A stretch of 64,000 nucleotides of DNA, from positions 310,001 through 374,000 of the forward strand of contig BGKB01000037.1 of the NCBI GenBank assembly GCA_003116975.1, read 5' to 3'. Made by a program: the position numbers and the translations under genes. The notes below the pieces were generated by a model. The model did no database searches. It saw nothing but the letters and a program-made list of their open reading frames with translations, and was not told where the DNA came from. Below are positions 1 to 11,900 of this stretch, piece by piece. This DNA is from Aurantiochytrium sp. KH105. Taxonomy: Eukaryota > Sar > Bigyra > Thraustochytrida > Thraustochytriidae. How positions within the stretch are numbered: the stretch's first letter is position 1; every line of letters begins with the position of its first letter.

Positions 1-3000
1 TTGCTAATCAATCAGCGCGACTCGAAAAAGCGCAGAGCGAGACAGACATCGTCTCGCTCTTTGATCTCGAGCCTGGCCAGTTTTTTTCTTTGAGGCGCGG
101 CCTGCGAGGAGGCGGCGCGGTGCCCGCTTCTTGCCGGCCGACCGTTGACCGTTGGCTGGCTATGCTATGCCATGCCATGCCATGCGCGTCGGGCCGGATC
201 TCGCGCACTCGCTCGTAAACTTTTGCTTGCTCGCTCCAGGTCTCGACGCCAGCCACCGTGGCCAGCCTCGACCTTGGTTGGAGAAGAGTTCATTCTTTCC
301 CAACCTCATGGCATCCAGCTTGAACCCAACCGACCCAATCCGATCGACCGAGGCCTAGGCAGACGACTGACTGGGAGCGCAGCCTCGCCGCCGCCACAGT
401 TGGCGCGGTAGGTCGGGCGGCGGCGACCAGCTTTCGCGACAAACTAGCTAGCTTGAGTAACGCCCGTCCTTCCCTCCGGGCTGCATTTGCAGCTTTGACC
501 TTCACTGTCAAGCATCAGCGATACGTTGGATTTGGGCAGCGAGAAGAAATGAAGTGTGCTTCACAGGCAGTCCACCGGGCGGCCGCGACCGACCCGGCCT
601 GCGTGGAATGGAATGCCGACGATCGATCGAGCGAGAAATTCATTGCAGCGCACGGGAAGGAGGCTCGCGCAGCGCAGCGCAGCCCAGACGTGCGAATGGA
701 GAGGCGTGAGACGGACGGGAGGTGGTCGACTCGAAGTCGTTCAATGTGGCTAGCTGGCCGCGACGCGCAGGCGAAGGGACGTGCGGGCAAACAGCCGGTG
801 CGCCTCTCGCCTGGCCTCCTCGATTGCCACCGTCGCGCCGAATCGACAATTTCGTCTTGCGTTCGGTTTTTTTGGCTGCAGCTTGTGGCTTCTTTACTGC
901 GCTGGCTAGGTTGGTGCGATGCTCACGCATCGAATCAAACAAAAAATTATTTACCCATAAATAAAAAACGCGCTCCCTTTTTTTCATTCTCGCACACACG
1001 GCACAGTTCGGACGGCCCGTCCGACGCGTGGCGATTGGCGGGCGGAGGGGCGAGTTGGAAAAACCAAATCTCGGCGCGGCGCGCAGCCGAACGCGCTGCA
1101 GATGCAAACGCGCGCTGCACTACCGCCGCTGCGCTCGTCGCAGCCGCCTTTGTTTCTTCACCCTCCCACTTGAGCGATGCAGGTCGCAGTCCGCCCGCCC
1201 CCCTCCCTTCTTCACTTATTCCCACAGTCGCTGATCGCACCTCGCCCACAGCAGATAGGAGGCGGCCGGCCCTGCTTGGAAGGGGTAAATAAAACAATGC
1301 GTGGAGCGAATCGAGGCCATCGACGAGGCAGGCGCCTGCCTGCCTGCCCTTTCGAGACCTGGCCGCCTGCAGCTGCTGCTGGCCGCCTGGCTCGGGCGGA
1401 GCGGCTGCTTTTTCGCTTGTCTGTCTCGCTCGGGCGCAGACCTGGCAGCTTTAACGCTCAGCTGACCGCCGCCGCGGCGCTGAGCCTGCAAGTGCCGCCT
1501 CTAGGTGCGGTGTTCGTATTCAGATAACCTAACCTAAGCAGCCGGATTTGGTCAATTTATTTGTTGCCTTTGGTTGGTTGATTTGCCAATGGTTGGTTTT
1601 CTAGTTGTGAGCTGAAAGAAGAAGTGGTGGTATAGCGAGAAAGCTGCTACTGAGCGAGAAAAGGGGAACAAAACGAAGCAGCAGCTGCAGGTGTGCTGAG
1701 CTGAGCCAAGCTGAGCGGAGCGGAGTAGGCCGCGGCGGCTTGGTCGGAGAGAGAGGAAAACACGCGCCGCGCCAGCAGCACGATGCGCGACGCGCCGACA
1801 ATACTTCGTTCGACCGTGGGCGAGTGAGTGGAGCAGGCAGGCAGGCGGGCGAGCGAGCGAGCGAGCAAGGCCCAACAGGGGGGGAACGATGGGAGGGAGG
1901 AAAGAACAAGCGCACAACGAAACAGCCTGAGCCCAACCTGCTTGTTTTTAGTTTCCCCCTTTTTCTTTTTAATCCATGCCTTACCTCATGCGATCGTGCG
2001 CTCGTGCGTTCTAGCGGCAGGCGGGGAGAGGATCACTCCGCTCGTACGGCCGCGGCGCGGCGAGAGAGCAAGCGAGATTTAACCGCCGCATGGCCGCACG
2101 CAGGCATGCAAACGGGCGGGGCGGGAGCGAGTTTCTCATTTTTTGATCAAATTGAAAAACTTTCTCTCCCCCAGCTTTGCCGCGGAAGCTCCGCGCCGCT
2201 CACCTTTGCGCCATCGCTGTCACACACATACTTACACACTCGAAGAGTGCGAGGGAGACAGACTCCATGGCTGGCAACAGGAAGGGAAGATACATGAATG
2301 CATGCATGCATGCTTGTACGCATACAAGTGCAGGCAGCGGCAGCAAGCAAAAACAGCGCCGAGAGAAATCGAGCACGAGAGCAACCTGCGCTGCAGCCTC
2401 TTTAATGAGCAACAATCACGCTTGAGGGGAGCAGAAGCTCTTTCTACGCCCCATGTGCCATGCCATGCGCCATGTTGTGTCAAACCTTATCGACCGATTC
2501 GACGATAGCAGGCTGAAAAAAAAAGGTCCAACACGAGTGAACTAACCTTTCTTTTCACGCAAAATCGGACAAAGGCAGCCTCGATGGTGGCGTCGCTCGT
2601 ACCTACCGATCATCACCTGCCTGGCTGGCTGGGCGGCCACAGGAATTCGCCCCTTCGCTGCTTTCTTTCCTCCGCGATCGTCCCCTCCTTTTGTTGTTGC
2701 AGCAGGGTCGGTCAATTCGCCGGTCCATCAGCGAGGCGCGCCCCGCCCGCTCGAGACTCTGCTCCGCCTCGAGGCGAGGCGAGGCGAAGCGAGGCGAAGC
2801 GACTCGAATCGAATTGTCCGCAGGCCGCACCACCAGAAGCGCGGTTGCCAGCTCGCCCCGCGCGTCCATCCATCCACCTCACATCCCGGCCGGCCGCCAT
2901 TGCCGTCGCCCCGCTCGCCCATGTGCGGCTTGGTGCAGTGAACGAAGGCGTTCTCTCGCACCACTTTCAAATTTCCCGTTCTTTCCCTTCGCTCCCCCCC

Positions 3001-4242
3001 TCTTTCTCCTCTGCAAACAGAGAGGAAACTTTCTCTCTCGCCGCCGCCGCGCCAAGCAGCCTGGCTGTTCTTTCCCTTTTTCCTTTTGACATTGGTTTTT
3101 TGAATTTTGAATTTTTTCGATTTTTTTATTTTTTTAGAAATGCCTGCCTTCGGTTGCGCGTGCATTCACGCGCGGAGCGGGGACGCCATGCCATTGTCTG
3201 CACTGGTCGACGCGACGCGGCGCGGAGGTCGCTCTGCCGAGGCCGCCGGGCGGGAGAGGCCGCAGCCGGCAGCCAGCAGGCAGCAGGGCGCAGCCGTCTG
3301 CAGCTAGCTAGCTCTCTCCCGCCACCAAGGCGCTCCCTTGCGAGCTCCGCGCCGCGCCGCGCCGCGCCCTTCGAGGGGCGAGGCTTCTGCTTTTCTGGCC
3401 GCCTTGCTTGGATCGAACCGCGCCGACCTGACCCGCCTGCGCGGATCGGCTCGGTCTGCCGGCCTCTGGCTCGGCTCCACCCGCTGGCCGCCGGACTCTG
3501 CGCGCAGCGATCCGACGCGACTCGCGCGACGCGGCTCGGCTCAACCCGCCCGACCAACGAACTCGACTCGATTCGACTCGACTCGACTCGACTCGACTCA
3601 GACTGCCCGCGGCCGGGGGGGCGATCGAAGTCTTTCTCCGGGGGGGGGAAGGGATAGAACGCCCGCCCTCTCGCGCCCGCCCTGGCCGGCCGCTCGAGAG
3701 GAACAAGGGAGAAGGGGAGGGACGGAGAGCAAGCAGGCAGCAGGGCAGCCGCGCTGGCAGTGGGCAGAGAGTGGATGGCTTGGTTTGGCGTTTTTATTTC
3801 TTTCTTCCTTTCTTTCGTTGGTTGGTGTTCCATTCTCACTGGCTGGTTGAGAATTTTTTTGTTTCCTTTTTCTGTTTAAATTTTTTCGTTTTCTTTTTAA
3901 CTTTTTGTTTGTTTTATTTTGTTTTGTTTTTGCGCCCCGCGCCGTAGCGAGAGAGCAAAAGAAGAACGCAAGCAAGCAAGCGAACGAGCAGACACGGCCG
4001 TGGTCCATCGACCGGGCGGGCGGGCGGGTAGGCAACCAAAACCCAAACGCGGCGCACAGCCGAAGCGAGCAGCTTGCTCGCAACAAAGCAAAGACAAGAA
4101 ACGAAGCAAGCAAGGAGTCCTTGGCTCACAGTCTCGAACAGAGTTCTGACCTGGGCGAGCATCAGCACCAGCAGCAGAACGAAGAACTCCAAGACGCAAC
4201 AAGCAAACAACAAATCAAAACAGCACAAAAGAAAACAACAAC
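1..4242. other. Long low-complexity region upstream of the first metalloprotease, no gene supported
   Basis: This 4.2 kb stretch is GC-rich and full of short simple repeats: (atgcc) near 160-185, (gagc) near 1850, (catg) near 2290, (gaggc) near 2770 and (gactc) near 3560. Open frames exist on both strands in several frames at once, but their translations are Arg/Ala/Ser/Pro-rich, overlap each other and match no family I know. The last ~350 bases (3880-4242) turn A-rich and lead into the ATG at 4243, so they may be 5' UTR. I see no tRNA or rRNA. Confidence 0.6.
3558..3600. repeat. Pentanucleotide (actcg)n microsatellite
   Basis: About eight copies of a five-base unit (actcg, with one attcg variant) lie in the region upstream of the first metalloprotease. 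The tract is a simple repeat with no coding signal. Confidence 0.8.
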
Positions 4243-6813
4243 ATGCGGACAACCCCCGCCGCAATTGTGCTGGCTGCGACCCTCGCGGCCAGCATCCTCG
4301 GACAGAGCCAGGTCTCGGCCCTCGATAGCGACAGGCAGGCTATCCACTTCCACGACGACGAGAATGAGGAGGACCGCCTCTTCCATCCCGTCGAGCACTT
4401 CTCCGTGCGCCGTCTTGATGAAGACAAAATTCAGGTCGATGTCCGCGCTGGCGATCACGTTTTCGTCTCGCACGAGCTCTCGCGCGTGCGCAATTTGTAC
4501 TCCAAGAACGGCAAGCTCCGCATTGGGTCCCCCGACGGCCAGCACGTTGTCAAGACTCGGGAAGACAGGCACGCAAAGTTCATCTTTGAAGGCGAGCACG
4601 AATTTGGCTGGTTTACCTGCTCCTACCGCCCCGAGGAAAACCGCGCCCACCTCTTCGTGCACAACGGCACCAAGTCGTTCGAGGTGACTCATCGTGAGCG
4701 CTTTCTCATGGACATCAACAGCCGCGACCTCGCAACCCTTCCCGAGTCTGAGTTTTGGCTCGAGGTCACCGGAGCCGACGACACGCTCCTGCCTCCCAAC
4801 GTCGACGACAGCGCCGCCGAAAGCTCTCGAGACCTCCGTCGCAATCTTGATGCTGATGACGAGGACGAGGAGGATGACGACACGGACTGCAGCGAGCGCA
4901 CTGCCCCCAATGATGTGATCCTTAAGAGCAAGAATCTCAAGGACCTCAACATTCTTCCCGGCGATGAGACCTCTGAGATCAACCGTCTCGTCAAGGCTGG
5001 CTATGAATCGAGGAACGCAACCAGGACCAAAAAGTCTGCAGTCGTCAAGACTGCCGACTTGAGCAGCGATGAGCTCTCGCCTGCGGGTCGCCGTCTCGCC
5101 GATGCCTACGCCTTCACCCCGGACTGCTACACGGACGATGACCGCGTCCACGAGGTCCTGGTGAACGTCATCTCTGATGCCGCATTCTACAGCATCTATG
5201 GTTCAGAGGACGACGTCCAAGAGGCCTTTGAGACGGCAATCGCCCGGGCGTCCCAGGTGTACACGATCCAGATGAACATTAAGCTCGTTATTCAGGATAC
5301 GTGGATTGCGACCGATACCGCGAGCCCGAGCAGTTGGCCTGACTTTGCCGACTACACGGAGAGCGATGGGTGCCCTTATGATCTCTCCGACCAGCTTGAT
5401 GACCTCACCACCTGGGTGCGAACCCTTGATGACGACGAGGAGCAAGCCGCGCACTTTCATCTCTTCACTGGCTGCAGCGCCAGCTCTTCTGGTGTCGCCT
5501 ACGTCGGTACGCTTTGCAACCTTAACTACAACACCGGTGTGACCAAGAAGACGAGCAGGACATGGAAGACCTTTGCCCACGAACTCGGCCACGGCTTTGC
5601 TGCCACGCACTCCTTTGAGAACGGAATGTACACCACGGGTGGCATCATGGACTATGGCGACGGAACTATTCTTGGAACGAGTCTGTACCGGTTCCGCCTT
5701 GCGCGCCGCGATCAAATGTGCGGAGAGTTCGAGACAGCCCTTTCTGGCTCTTGCGCTTTCATCAACGTTTACGACGATGAGTCGGGCTGTGGCAACACTG
5801 TCATTAGTGACGATGAGGAGTGCGAGTGTGTCGATGGCTCCACCAGCTGCAACGGTTGCAAGAACTGCAAGCTTACCGACGACACGGTCGAATGCAGTAC
5901 TTCGAAGTTCTATATGATTGCCTCTGGATCTCCTTACTCCACGGGCGCTCTCTCGGACGAGGAGTGCTGCGTTGACAACAAGCTTCTTACGGCTGACACT
6001 GCGTGTGATGATGGTTACTGCGGTGGCGGCGGTCTGTGCACTAACCCGTGCACGAGCGACTCCTTGTCTCCGTGTGGCTACAAGAACAGTGGCTGCCGCG
6101 TCAAGTGCACGGACGGTAGCACCTGCAGCTATAACTGGAGGGTAAACAGCGTATACGTTGGCTATGCCGACTACGGAACGCCTTGCACGACCGACGATGG
6201 CGCCGAGGGCATTTGTGGCGATGGCACGGGTGTCTGCACCTACTCGGGCCCGCCCACCCCAAAACCAACAAAGTCCCCCACGAAAGCTCCCACGAGTTTC
6301 CCAACCAAGGCTCCTACCAGCTCTCCGACGTCCTTTCCTACGAGTTTCCCAACCGATTACCCCACGGTATCCCCTACCGCGGCGCCTTCAGTGCTTAAGG
6401 GCGTCTCGTTTCCCTCGAAAAAGTGTGCCAAGAAGAACAGGAAGTGCAAGATCACCGAGGATGGCCTCGCCCGCTTCGGCAACAATGATAACTACGCTTT
6501 TTACGCTTTCGAGGACATCACCAAGAAGACCAAGTTCAAGTGCAATGACAAGACTTTTGGCTTCGACCCCATCCCGGACCAGAAGAAGAAGTTTTGCTGG
6601 TTTGCCCCCATGACTTTCGATTTCGAACTCCTCGCCAAGAACGGCAAGTCGGGCACCGTGACCAAGGCCGGTATCGTCCGCTACGGAGTTGAGGACAAGT
6701 ACGTCTTTAAGACTTACGAGTCCAAGACATCAATCAAGTGCAATGAAGACGAGTTCGGCGTCGATCCTGCGCCGAATTCGAGTTCCAAGAAGTGCCACGT
6801 CAGCTACTTTTAG
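4243..6813 (+). CDS. Secreted metzincin-like zinc metalloprotease with Cys-rich and Pro-Thr linker regions (copy A)
   Basis: The frame is 856 codons without an intron. It opens with a signal peptide (about residues 1-26, hydrophobic core then ...QVSA). A pro-like region with an acidic patch (about 205-215) follows, and a basic GRR site near 283 could be where the pro part is cut. The zinc motif HELGHGFAATH starts at His446, with a GGIMDYG Met-turn about 25 residues on. A Cys-rich, disintegrin-like stretch (about 510-665), a linker of PTxxPT repeats (about 669-715), and two tandem ~65-residue modules ending in a CHVSYF tail complete the protein. The domain order resembles ADAM/reprolysin-type proteases. 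The usual metzincin Gly (HExxHxxGxxH) is Ala here. I infer an extracellular, probably zymogen-activated protease; the substrate is unknown. Copy B at 13585 is collinear and keeps the same motifs. Confidence 0.88.
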   Translation: MRTTPAAIVLAATLAASILGQSQVSALDSDRQAIHFHDDENEEDRLFHPVEHFSVRRLDEDKIQVDVRAGDHVFVSHELSRVRNLYSKNGKLRIGSPDGQHVVKTREDRHAKFIFEGEHEFGWFTCSYRPEENRAHLFVHNGTKSFEVTHRERFLMDINSRDLATLPESEFWLEVTGADDTLLPPNVDDSAAESSRDLRRNLDADDEDEEDDDTDCSERTAPNDVILKSKNLKDLNILPGDETSEINRLVKAGYESRNATRTKKSAVVKTADLSSDELSPAGRRLADAYAFTPDCYTDDDRVHEVLVNVISDAAFYSIYGSEDDVQEAFETAIARASQVYTIQMNIKLVIQDTWIATDTASPSSWPDFADYTESDGCPYDLSDQLDDLTTWVRTLDDDEEQAAHFHLFTGCSASSSGVAYVGTLCNLNYNTGVTKKTSRTWKTFAHELGHGFAATHSFENGMYTTGGIMDYGDGTILGTSLYRFRLARRDQMCGEFETALSGSCAFINVYDDESGCGNTVISDDEECECVDGSTSCNGCKNCKLTDDTVECSTSKFYMIASGSPYSTGALSDEECCVDNKLLTADTACDDGYCGGGGLCTNPCTSDSLSPCGYKNSGCRVKCTDGSTCSYNWRVNSVYVGYADYGTPCTTDDGAEGICGDGTGVCTYSGPPTPKPTKSPTKAPTSFPTKAPTSSPTSFPTSFPTDYPTVSPTAAPSVLKGVSFPSKKCAKKNRKCKITEDGLARFGNNDNYAFYAFEDITKKTKFKCNDKTFGFDPIPDQKKKFCWFAPMTFDFELLAKNGKSGTVTKAGIVRYGVEDKYVFKTYESKTSIKCNEDEFGVDPAPNSSSKKCHVSYF

Positions 6814-8760
6814 ACTGCTGCTGCTTGGCTTGTGCTGCAATGGCTCTCGCTCGCCCCATTGTGAATTTTATGATTTGACTGAACGCCTCAAGGTCGTTCT
6901 GACTACTTTGCGCCGACCTCTTTTCTTTTTACCAAGAACATGACACGACATGACCCTAGTTCATGACAAGAGCGCGCCGGGCGTCTGATTGATTCATCAT
7001 TTGTGTGTGACTCTCTGACCCCCATGACTGACGACACCCGGCCGCTCGCTCGTGCTCGTATTGAGCTTTCTGACATCTCTCTGGTAGAGATCCTATTCTC
7101 CGTCTTTTTGTCAATCTGTGACTGCCCCCGCGCGCGACGCTCGCGCGCATTGACCCTTCGGAGATCTGTGTTTGTGATTGCCCCATTTTGTGTCTATTCT
7201 GATTTAACCGATACAAGAAACATCGATGCATTGATTCATTGATTGATTGTTGAGTGCAACGATGCCATGCCATGCATGATTCACTGTCCATTGGAAACTT
7301 CCTGAAAAAAAGTACTTTGCTGTTACTAGAATTGTAATCTTCAATACGTTACCAAGCTCACCCATCTCCTGAATTTGCGCACATCTTTTTCAAAGGGAAG
7401 AGGCGATGTCTTCTTCGTTTTGCTTCCCGTATGGAGCAAAGTTCGTTAGGCTTTTTACCACTCTTCTCTTTTCAGAGAAAAAGCGAACCGCTGACATTTC
7501 TACATCCGAATTGCCCAAAAGAAAAGTACTCATTCTCCTGAGTTTGGACTACCCGGATTCCAGTCAGCTGCAGCGCAGAAGAGTATTGCGCCAAGACTTT
7601 GTTCAGATGGCCTCGCGATATAGAATGGAAAGATACAGAGCTTTTCATTGTGAAAAGCCATGTTGACAAGGAAACAAAAGAGGATCAAGACACAAAGGTA
7701 AAGTAAGCTGCTGCCGAGCGCTTTCAAAAGTTCACAGTCAAGTTCCTGCCCTGCGTCTCCTTGGCCAAGTCCCGTAAGCTGTTGTGCAAATTGCGCACAA
7801 CCTTCGAACGCACCAGGCACTCGTTCCACCAGCGAACGCGCATTCCTCGCTTCGCTCGTTGATTTCGTATACCTCCCAGCCGGTTGTTGATAACACGAGC
7901 GTTCCCGGCAGATCGGCTCGCGCGCTTGCGCATGCGAGTGCTTGGAAGGGTCCGCCGGCCGGAAGCGGGCCAGGCACTCAAAGCCGAGGTCCGCTCGCAC
8001 TCATCGCTGCACTGCTGTCATCGCTCCGCAACATCCACGACGTCATACTACTTGGCCTCTCGCTCCAGAAAACCGGCCACTGCCACTTGCACGCCATACG
8101 TGCATGCGTGCGTGCGTGCGTGCGTCGATGGTGCCGATCTTCGCTGCTTCGGCGGCAGCAGCGCCTTGCTTCTCCCTGCCTCTTTCGCATTGTTGCTGCA
8201 AGCTCAGCGGCACGCGCCGTCGGTCGGCCGCGCCGCCACGGGGATCGCCTGCGTCGGCGCCGCATTTCGATCCCTCGATCGGCCGGTTGGGTGGGCGGTC
8301 GCGTCGCGCCATGCCAGCAGCTGCAGCCAGCTGCAGCAGGAGCTGCAGCTTCTGCCTCAGCCCCGTTCTCGGGACTTGCTTCTGCACGTGCAAGCACTGC
8401 CGGGCGCGCGAAGTGAAGTGAAGTGAAGGGAAAGGAATGAAGTGAGCGAGTGATCTCACCCGCGAGAGCTCCGAGGCGGCGCGAGCGGGTGCGGCGCGAC
8501 TCGGCGGTCCCACCGCTTCCTGGCGGGCGGCAGCGGCAGTGGCGGGTGGCAGGGGGGCGGCGCGAAGCGTCCGGGACGGTCTGCGGCTGCTGCGAGGGGA
8601 GTGGTTGGTTAGACATGGATGGAGATGTGAAGCGAGGTTCGTTTCGTTTCCGTGGAGCTCCGAGCGCTGCCGGTAACGGCGTCGGAGGCGTGCACACGAA
8701 GCTTGCCAACGGAAGGCTTGCAAGGCTAGGCCAGAAAGAGCAAGTCGATGCAAGAGAAAT

Positions 8761-8936
8761 GCAGACCAGTGCAGTGCAGTGCAGTGCAGTGCTTTGCAGA
8801 CCAGTGCAGTGCAATGCAGTGCAGTGCAGTGCCGTACCATGTGCAGTGCAGTGCTTTGCAGACCAGTGCAGTGCAGTACAACGCCGCTGTGTATTGCAGC
8901 ACAGCATAGTGCAGTGCAGTGCAGTAGAGTGCAGCG
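8761..8936. repeat. (gcagt)n array with a higher-order unit
   Basis: Runs of the pentamer gcagt are interrupted by the longer phrase gctttgcagaccagt, which occurs twice about 60-65 bases apart. The array therefore has both a 5-bp unit and a longer composite unit. It lies in the region between the two proteases and has no coding signal. Confidence 0.85.
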
Positions 8937-11900
8937 GTGACTCCCTTTCTTCGTCTTGAGAGCCACAGCCACCTGGGACTTCATCGACGAGTATTGTGCA
9001 AATAAACGAACAGAAACGTATGGGGGCTCGATCGAGGCAAGGTGAGAAAACCGGCAAGACAATGCCAGTGGGCGACACGGGACAGTTTTTGGTCACGGAA
9101 GTACTTTCTAAAATCGACCCCAGGACAAGCTTTTAATTTTATCATTTCGTGCAAATTGATCACGGAATTCAAGCCGCCAGCCAAGCAAGCCTTGGAGAAA
9201 AGCTTGTTTGTGCAAGCTTCAATGGGGCAAACGATAGAACGTTCGAACGAACGGTAATGGTCAGGCGGCTGATTCTTGTGGACCGGGATTGTCCCAAAGA
9301 AAAGGAGGAAAATGAGACACGGAACTCTTGTTGAGTGAACGCTAGGACCTTGATAGGTTTACCATGATTGTGCCACCAGCTGCAGCTAGCTGCTGGTTGC
9401 AGCAAGCTCCCAGAGACGGGGCAGATAAAGCGTCCGGCTGTTATAAATTATCGTGGGTACCTCTCTCGTGACCTCACGCCAGCCAGTGGGGGGAAAAACC
9501 GCACCGCGATCAAAGTGAATCAGCGCCAACCAACGAAGATCGCTTCGGCGTATATCCCACTCTACTGCTTACTTTGCCTCGAAAAACGATACCGACACTT
9601 CCGTCCGATTCATAAATTCCATCTGCAAAAGCTGCTTGTAGCAGCGACGCGACCAGCCAGCTTCAACAGCAGCAGCAGCAGCAGCAGTAGGCTCCAAAAA
9701 GAAAAGTTTGGCGTGCACCCGCTTTTCGGACCGTCCCTGCTTGTTCGTAGCCGCGCGGCCAACCGACCGACATGAAGCACGCACGCATGCAGAGCAGACA
9801 GCTAGGCTCTTCTTGGCAACACTCTTCGTTTTCCATCACTATTTACCGTCGATTTCTTCGTCCTCAATTCGTGGTCCTCGCCTTGCCCCGAAGTCGCCTG
9901 CGCCGCGTCCGCGTCCGCGTCCGCGGGCCCGGCCCACCCTCCCTCCCTCCCTCCTTCCTCCGTCCCTCCCTTGGCCGCTTTTCTTTCCGCAGAGGACCTT
10001 GCTCGCCTCGCTTACTCACATGGGGAGCCGCTGCACGCGCCGCGCCGTGACCAAGCGGACACCCCCGGCGCGGACCGGCCTCTGGAGGAAGAGAGCAAAC
10101 GAGTTCCGACGCTTTGCCCTCGCATGCAGTGCCGTGGCCAGCCCAGCGCCGGCGCGGAGCACGGCGGGCTCGCGCTGGCATGGCCGCTGCTGCGCAAGAC
10201 GAGACGCGGAGGCGAGCGCGCGAGCAAGGACGGGGACGAGCACGGCGAACGCGAGGGATGGACGGGGGTCGGATGGGTGGCTACTGGAGGGCGATCACGA
10301 CGACGAGGAGGACGATACTGCGGCGACTGACCAGGACCCGCTGCTGCCGCGTAGACGCACACTCTTGTCGAGATTTGAGAGTGACGGCAATGAAGCCGGG
10401 CCGGCCTGTACGTCGAAGGGCTAATGAAGTCGAGGGCGAAGCGGCCGCCGTGGCAGCCAGCCAGTCAGCCAGCCAGCCAATAATAAAGGTGGCCTCTACC
10501 GATGCACCTTTCGTCCTGTCGACCACACCATTTGATCGCAACTTAGTTAAGAGGTATGACTTGCCATGGTTGCTGTCGCTGCTGCCTGCCTGGCAATGAC
10601 AACAAAGTGACAAAAGGGCATCATTTGTTTCGGGTCAGCTTTGGGAGCAAAAAGATGCTGGCCGTGGCAGTGGCTGGCGAAGCAGCATTTTTGTTCACCG
10701 CGCAGATGTGCTTGCACTCGCCGCCTCCCTCGATTTACGTGAGCGTATGGTGCTATTTCGAAACTCTGGAACTTGAAGAAAGATGAGAAAAGAGGTTGAT
10801 GAGAAAAGAGGTTGAAAGAGAAAGTCCAAGTTTGCGAGGCGCGAGATAAACTTGTGCTACTTGAAGCCACCTTTCGAAGCCCAAAATCGTCGGACCCGCG
10901 ATGGGACATTCATTAGCAGGCGAGCAGCCATCCATCCAACCAGCTTCTGCTGCTGCTACTGCTGCTTCTACTGCTACTGATGGCGGAACAATTGAAACCG
11001 TGAGAAGAGGAAAGAAAGGGTGGCTTGTTTTTCGTAGGTACGCTCGACAAACGAGCGACGATACAATAGACCCACGCCATGTTTTGCTTTCTTGATGTCG
11101 GAAGCACAGACGTGACGAACGTGAACGTTACACGGCGCAAGCGACGCAAGTGACTGCAATACGACGGTCCGGCGTTTGTTTGCCAGCTGGCAGGGCTGCT
11201 CATGCTTTGCTTGCCAGGCAATTCAACGGAATAGCAGTGCAAAGACCGTCGCACCAGTCGCATCGAGATGGCAGAGTTCCTCTTGAAACCGATAAAGCGG
11301 AATCCGTGGTGGAACGGTCAACTCGGAAGAGCTCGGAAGGGAAAAAACAAATGCTGGAAAAGAAGGAAAGAAAGAAAGGAAGGTGAGAAAGAAAGAATGT
11401 TCACGAGTCCCAAAGCGCGCCAAGTCATCCTTCTGTGCGCCGTGCCGCCGGCAAGGCTACTACCACTCGCCAGTTCGTTCTTCGCATGCAGTGCGGCGGC
11501 AGCGGCTGCGGCTCCTTCTCCGGTCGAAAATTCTCTGCTTGCACACGCGCGCACCGCACGGAGTCCGTCAGTAGCCGAAAGACAGTCAGGCCGCAGCTGG
11601 TCGAACGATCGACCGACCATCAATCAACGGTTATCTTCAAAATACGTTCGTTCGGATGACCGTTCTTTTCTCCGCACGAAAACAATTTTTTGGATGTTCG
11701 AACAAAACTGAAAACCGTAAAAGAAAGGAAAGAAAAGGACCGACTCAGGGCGTCTGTCGGTATACTGCCATAGTATGTGCTTCTTCCTTCTGTTTCTCCT
11801 CCCCCTGCGCACAGAGCCCTCATCCCCGCCCCTCCTTTCAGACACCTGCCGTGACGGTAGCTGCAGCAGCTGCACCTGCACTGCAGCAGCGCCGGCCGGG

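Noticed and set aside
453-3657. Several 200-350 codon frames in the first 3.7 kb on both strands
   Set aside because: They overlap in multiple frames, are Arg/Ala/Pro/Ser-rich, lack domain features and often begin at non-ATG codons. GC-rich composition explains them.
4162-5151. Long antisense open frame opposite the first protease, with a similar one opposite the second (13657-14802)
   Set aside because: Their similarity to each other follows from the duplicated sense genes. Codon bias (GAC/GAG-rich sense) leaves the reverse strand open, and the translations resemble no family.
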